Source of the DNA: Pseudomonas benzenivorans
Lineage (GTDB): Bacteria > Pseudomonadota > Gammaproteobacteria > Pseudomonadales > Pseudomonadaceae
Reading direction: 5' to 3'
NCBI RefSeq assembly: GCF_900100495.1
Contig: NZ_FNCT01000015.1
Span: 69,640-124,987 of the forward strand
Length of the DNA: 55,348 nt
Numbering within the stretch: position 1 is the stretch's first letter; each line of letters opens with the position of its first letter. Positions 51,884 through 55,348 of the stretch are shown here, one piece after another. The notes under the pieces are model-generated. The model was not told the origin of the DNA and did not search any database. It worked only from the letters and a program-made list of their open reading frames with translations. Both the position numbers and the translations under genes were made by a program.

Positions 51884-52636
51884 TCATCGGCACCCTGCCG
51901 ATGGCCCCGCGGTATACGCCGCCGGCACTTGCGGCAGTTGGTCGAACAGGGTCTTCAGGCCAGCGGACCACTGGCCGCGGATGCTGGCGAAGTACGGATC
52001 ATCCTCGGCCACCCGGTAGCCGCTGGGAATCGCCAAGCTGTCACGCCGATAGACCAGCAGATCCAGCGGCATGCTGACCGACAGGTTGCTGCGGATGGTC
52101 GAATCGAAGGACAACAGGGCACAGCGCAGGGCTTCCTCCAGCCCGCTGCGGTACGTCAGGTTGCGCACCAGGATCGAGCGGCCGTACTTGCTCTCGCCCA
52201 ACTGCAGGAACGGCGTGTCTTCCGTGGCCTGGATGAAATTGCCCTGCGGATAGATGTTGTAGAGCCCCGTCGGACCGTCGGCAATCTGCCCGCCGATCAG
52301 GAAGGAGCAGGTCAGGTCGGTGTCCCCGGCCAGCGGCGCGCCGTCGCGCGCCACCACCTCGCGCAGGGTCTCGGCCACCAGGGCGGTGGCGTCGTAGAGC
52401 GTGGCGACCTGGTGCAGACTGGCGCACTCACTGCCCAGGCGCTGCTGCAACAGACTGATCACCGATTGCGAAGTGGCCAGGTTGCCTGCCGTCTGCAGGA
52501 CAATCAGGCGTTCACCCGGCACGCCAAAGGTGAACAGTTTGCGGAAGGTGGAAATCTTGTCGATGCCGGCATTGGTGCGCGAATCGGACATGAACACCAG
52601 ACCGTCGGCCAGGTGCATCGCAACACAGTAAGTCAT
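51884..52636 (-). CDS. Anbu proteasome-like peptidase
   Basis: 250 aa, Ntn-hydrolase proteasome beta-like fold of the Anbu (ancestral beta subunit) group. It begins MTYCVAMHLADGLVFMSDSRTNAG, with Thr2 as presumed nucleophile, then FRKLFTFGVPGERLIVLQTAGNLA, and SFLIGGQIADGPTGLYNIYP, which are hallmark Anbu motifs. Anbu forms large self-assembled rings; its substrate is unknown. It is the last gene of a minus-strand set with transglutaminase, alpha-E and ATP-grasp genes. The frame is open far upstream into the MITE-like element; the start is placed at the family N-terminus. Confidence 0.92.
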   Translation of the reverse strand: MTYCVAMHLADGLVFMSDSRTNAGIDKISTFRKLFTFGVPGERLIVLQTAGNLATSQSVISLLQQRLGSECASLHQVATLYDATALVAETLREVVARDGAPLAGDTDLTCSFLIGGQIADGPTGLYNIYPQGNFIQATEDTPFLQLGESKYGRSILVRNLTYRSGLEEALRCALLSFDSTIRSNLSVSMPLDLLVYRRDSLAIPSGYRVAEDDPYFASIRGQWSAGLKTLFDQLPQVPAAYTAGPSAGCR

Positions 52637-52937
52637 GAAATCAGTTCCATCGTCATAAGTCCCCGCGCACGCAGACGCGGGGCTCTCGGCGACACCCGCA
52701 GGTGCCGCCGCCTGAGGTTTCAGCAGGCCGTTGAAAAACGTAGGCGAGGCAGGCAAGACAAGGTAAAAACGGCCGCAACGTAGCGCAGCGGAGTAACGGC
52801 CATAGGCTGGCCCGCAGGGCGAGCGAAGCGAATCAAAAGCGGAGTTTACGTGCTGTAAATGAGCATTTTGACTGGGCTCGCACGCGAGGCCGTTTTTAAC
52901 GCAGTATTGCCAACGCAGGTAGTTTTTCAACGGCCTG
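52637..52937. other. Anbu-transglutaminase gap, mostly a MITE-like element
   Basis: The 301 bases consist of 87 bases before Anbu and a 214-base element (52724-52937). Apart from the element I see only the likely Anbu RBS region. Confidence 0.6.
52724..52937. mobile_element. MITE-like element between the transglutaminase and Anbu genes
   Basis: Perfect 16-base terminal inverted repeats, CAGGCCGTTGAAAAAC (52724-52739) and its complement (52922-52937), bracket about 180 bases without a transposase. A second inner pair, AAAACGGCC and GGCCGTTTT, lies inside each end. I saw no target duplication. The right end abuts the transglutaminase stop codon exactly, so it may have changed the C-terminus or inserted right at the stop. 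Confidence 0.75.
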
Positions 52938-53729
52938 TTAGCTGTCGGCCTGCAGCTGGCTGACCAGGACCCGCGCGTGCATCTGCTCGCTGCCGCCGCC
53001 GCGGCGCATGCCGCGCACCGGGCTGGCATCCAGGTAATCCAGGCCGACCGCCAGCTTCAGGTGCCGCTCGGGCCTGGCCAGGCAGTTGGTCACGTCGAAG
53101 CTGTACCAGGCGCCATCCAGCCAGGCTTCGGCCCAGGCGTGGCTGGCCAGGTGGTTTTCGTCCTCGGTGCACAGGTAGCCGGACACATAACGCGCCGGGA
53201 TGCCCAGGCTGCGCGCACAGGCGAGGAAGGCGTGGGTGTGGTCCTGGCACACCCCTTCACGCCCGGCGAAGGCCTCGGCGGCGGTGCTGTCCACCTGCGT
53301 CGAGCCCGGCTTGTAGGGCATATGCTGGTTGAGCGCGTGCATCAGCTCGATCAGGCCGCTGCGATCGCGCCGGCTGGCACAGTGCCGTTGGGCGAAGTCG
53401 CGCAGCGCTTGGTCGGGCTGGGTCAAATGGCTCACCCGCAGGAACGGCAGGGCCGACTGGCTTTCGTGCTCCGCCTCGCGGCGTTCGTCGATCTCCACCT
53501 GGCCGCGCGCGCCGATGAGGATCGACTCATGGGGTTCGTCCAGGGTCAGCACATGCAGGATGTTGCCGTAGGGGTCGAGCTGCGCGCGCACCGGGCGCGG
53601 CAGCTCGAGCCGCCAGTCGAGTACGCGCTGGCGCTCGCTGTCCTGTGGGGTCAGGCGCAGATACTGGATGCTCGCGCGCACCCGATCGTCATAGCTGTAG
53701 GTGGTGTCGTGACGAATGGAAAGTTTCAT
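52938..53729 (-). CDS. Transglutaminase-like cysteine protease family protein
   Basis: 263 aa. The catalytic triad is visible: Cys in EGVCQDHTHAFLA, His in LASHAWAEAW and Asp in SFDVTN. The N-terminal YDDRVRASIQYLRLTPQDSE is typical of the bacterial transglutaminase N-terminal domain. It could cleave or form isopeptide or amide bonds. ATG overlaps the alpha-E stop (ATGA). Part of the Anbu-associated gene set. Confidence 0.9.
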   Translation of the reverse strand: MKLSIRHDTTYSYDDRVRASIQYLRLTPQDSERQRVLDWRLELPRPVRAQLDPYGNILHVLTLDEPHESILIGARGQVEIDERREAEHESQSALPFLRVSHLTQPDQALRDFAQRHCASRRDRSGLIELMHALNQHMPYKPGSTQVDSTAAEAFAGREGVCQDHTHAFLACARSLGIPARYVSGYLCTEDENHLASHAWAEAWLDGAWYSFDVTNCLARPERHLKLAVGLDYLDASPVRGMRRGGGSEQMHARVLVSQLQADS

Positions 53730-54676
53730 ATCACCTCCAGGTAGGAACCTTGAATGGCCCTGGCCAACTGGCGCACTTGCAGAATGAAATCACTGAGCCA
53801 GGCATGCAGGCCCTCCTCCAGCACTTCGTCGGCAGCGGTGTAGCGCAGTCGCGCATCCAGCTCGGCGGCCAGGCGCTGCGCCGGGCGGCCGTTGTCGCCG
53901 GGCAGGCTGGCGAGGATGTGGTTGAGCTCCTCCACGCAGGCGCGCAGCGAGCGCGGTACGTCGGCTCGCAGCAGCAGCAGTTCGGAAACCTTGCAGGCAG
54001 CGGGTGAGCCACGGTAGACCTCGGCATAGGCCTCGAACGAGGACAGCGCGCGGAGCAAGGCGCTCCACTGGTAGTAGCCGCGCGCCGACAGGTCGCTGAC
54101 TTCTTCGGACTCCTCGCCAAACGCCTCGTAGCGTGCATCGAGCAGGCGCAGGGTGTTGTCGGCCCGCTCGATGAAGGTACCCAGACGGATGAAGCTGTAG
54201 GCATCGTTGCGCATGATGGTGCCGGAAGTGGCGCCGCGGAACAGGTGCGAGCGCTCCTTGACCCACTCGCAGAAGCGGCTGATGCCGAAGCGGCCCAGGC
54301 CCTGCTCGGCGATGCCGCGGATCTCCAGCCAGGTGGCGTTGATGTTCTCCCACATGTCCGCGGTGATCCGCCCGCGTACCGCATGGGCGTTGCTCCGCGC
54401 CGCCTGCAGGCAGCAGTAGATGCTCGCCGGGTTGTCCGCGTCGAGGGCGAAGAAGTGCAGCATGCGCTCGGCGTTCAGCTCGCCATGGCGCTGTTGGTAG
54501 ACCTCCAGGGTGCCGGTGCTGAGCAAGGCCATGGCCAGCTCGTCATTGCCATCGGTGCGCCCGGCTTGCGGCATCAGCGACAGCGAGTAGCTGACGTCGA
54601 GCATCCGCGCGAGGTTCTCGGCGCGCTCCAGATAGCGCGACATCCAGTACAGGTCCGAAGCAGTTCTACTCAGCAT
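53726..54676 (-). CDS. Alpha-E domain-containing protein (DUF403)
   Basis: 316 aa, all-helical. It begins MLSRTASDLYWMSRYLERAENLARMLDV, the signature of the alpha-E family, with repeated RAEN/RADN-type motifs (SFIRLGTFIERADNTLRLLD). The biochemical role is unknown; it always accompanies circularly permuted ATP-grasp genes in the clusters I know. It is coupled to the transglutaminase by an ATGA overlap, and starts 2 bases after the ATP-grasp stop. Confidence 0.92.
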   Translation of the reverse strand: MLSRTASDLYWMSRYLERAENLARMLDVSYSLSLMPQAGRTDGNDELAMALLSTGTLEVYQQRHGELNAERMLHFFALDADNPASIYCCLQAARSNAHAVRGRITADMWENINATWLEIRGIAEQGLGRFGISRFCEWVKERSHLFRGATSGTIMRNDAYSFIRLGTFIERADNTLRLLDARYEAFGEESEEVSDLSARGYYQWSALLRALSSFEAYAEVYRGSPAACKVSELLLLRADVPRSLRACVEELNHILASLPGDNGRPAQRLAAELDARLRYTAADEVLEEGLHAWLSDFILQVRQLARAIQGSYLEVI

Positions 54677-54678
54677 GA

Positions 54679-55348
54679 TCAGTCCTCCACAACCCAGGTG
54701 TCCTTGGTCCCGCCGCCCTGCGACGAGTTGACCACCAGCGAGCCCTCACGCAGCGCCACCCGGGTCAGCCCCCCCGGCACCAGGCGGGTTTCCCGGCCGG
54801 ACAGGACGAACGGGCGCAAGTCGATATGCCGCGGCGCGATGCCGTTCTCGACGAAGGTCGGGCAGGTCGACAGGCACAGGGTCGGCTGGGCGATATAGGC
54901 CTCCGGCTTGGCGATCAGCCGGGCGCGGAAGGCTTCGATCTCCGCCTTGCTCGCCGCCGGCCCGACCAGCATGCCGTAGCCGCCGGAACCCTGGGTTTCC
55001 TTGACCACCAGCTCGGGCAGGTTGGCCAGCACGTGGGACAGTTCCGCGGGCTTGCGGCACTGCCAGGTCGGCACGTTCTTCAGCACCGGCTCCTCGTCCA
55101 GGTAGAAGCGGATCATGTCGCCGACATAGGGGTAGATCGACTTGTCGTCCGCCACCCCGGTGCCGATGGCGTTGGCCAGCGCCAGGTTGCCCGAGCGGTA
55201 GGCCGCCAGCAGCCCGGGCACGCCGAGCATGGAATCCGGGTTGAACGCCAGCGGGTCGAGGAAGGCGTCGTCCAGGCGCCGGTAGACCACGTCCACCTGC
55301 TTGGCGCCGGCGGTGGTGCGCATGTACAGCTTGTCGTCGCGCACGAAC
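54679..55348 (-). CDS. Circularly permuted ATP-grasp protein, partial
   Basis: C-terminal ~223 residues; the gene runs off the window's right edge, so the true start is not visible. Residues include VDVVYRRLDDAFLDPLAFN, GNLALANAIGTGVADDKSIYPYV, LVVKETQGSGGYGMLVGP and CLSTCPTFVENGIAPRHIDLRPFV, typical of the CP_ATPgrasp (DUF404/407-type) family. These proteins are predicted to ligate amino or peptide groups. First gene of the set that ends with Anbu. Confidence 0.92.
   Translation of the reverse strand, partial: FVRDDKLYMRTTAGAKQVDVVYRRLDDAFLDPLAFNPDSMLGVPGLLAAYRSGNLALANAIGTGVADDKSIYPYVGDMIRFYLDEEPVLKNVPTWQCRKPAELSHVLANLPELVVKETQGSGGYGMLVGPAASKAEIEAFRARLIAKPEAYIAQPTLCLSTCPTFVENGIAPRHIDLRPFVLSGRETRLVPGGLTRVALREGSLVVNSSQGGGTKDTWVVED

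Overview
The window is high-GC chromosomal DNA of a Pseudomonas (Gammaproteobacteria). The block gntR-smc-zipA-ligA, the alkane hydroxylase alkB next to xdhABC-guaD, the purine/allantoin genes and the gcl-hyi-glxR-ttuD-pykF run have the gene content and order that I recall from the Pseudomonas aeruginosa chromosome. Many Pseudomonas-type intergenic hairpin repeats support this. The assignment rests on protein motifs and gene order read by eye.

Layout. (1) 1-3899 is an accessory, partly decayed region of lower GC. It holds a membrane methyltransferase, a hicAB toxin-antitoxin pair whose toxin is split by a small inverted-repeat element, a receiver-AraC regulator, and a decayed second copy of that regulator's promoter and 5' end. 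(2) 4143-12131 (minus) is a housekeeping block: gntR-smc-zipA-ligA. (3) 12707-16114 carries an exported subtilase, preceded by tandem repeats, and alkB. (4) 16484-31836 is the purine catabolic core: xdhA, xdhB, a possible 41-aa ORF, xdhC, guaD, a GntR regulator, an AzgA-type permease, a LysE exporter, hiuH, puuE, uraD, alc, allA and puuD. (5) 32305-38445 has a CPA2 antiporter, an NCS2 permease, a Tsx-like porin and an NCS1 permease. (6) 38516-44013 has a methyltransferase, an orphan binding protein, moaA, a RutR-like TetR regulator, a GlcG/HbpS protein and a LysR regulator. (7) 44130-51846 is glyoxylate assimilation to pyruvate plus a urea transporter. (8) 51884-55348 (minus) is the Anbu proteasome-like cluster with transglutaminase, alpha-E and ATP-grasp genes; the last runs off the window.

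How the genes work together. The locus encodes nearly the whole route from guanine, hypoxanthine and xanthine to pyruvate: GuaD, XdhABC (urate), PuuD (5-hydroxyisourate), HiuH (OHCU), UraD (allantoin), PuuE (allantoate), Alc and AllA (glyoxylate plus two urea), Gcl, then Hyi/GlxR, TtuD and PykF. Purine import, an outer-membrane channel, a urea transporter and moaA (molybdenum cofactor for XDH) are included.

The strongest new observation is regulatory. Two palindrome families recur in front of these genes: TGACC-N4-GGTCA, the half-site and spacing known for E. coli RutR, and TTGT-NN-ACAA, a GntR/FadR-like site. They lie beside genes for a RutR-like TetR protein and a FadR-type GntR protein, and they occur together at several promoters. 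This suggests two interleaved local regulons for purine use.
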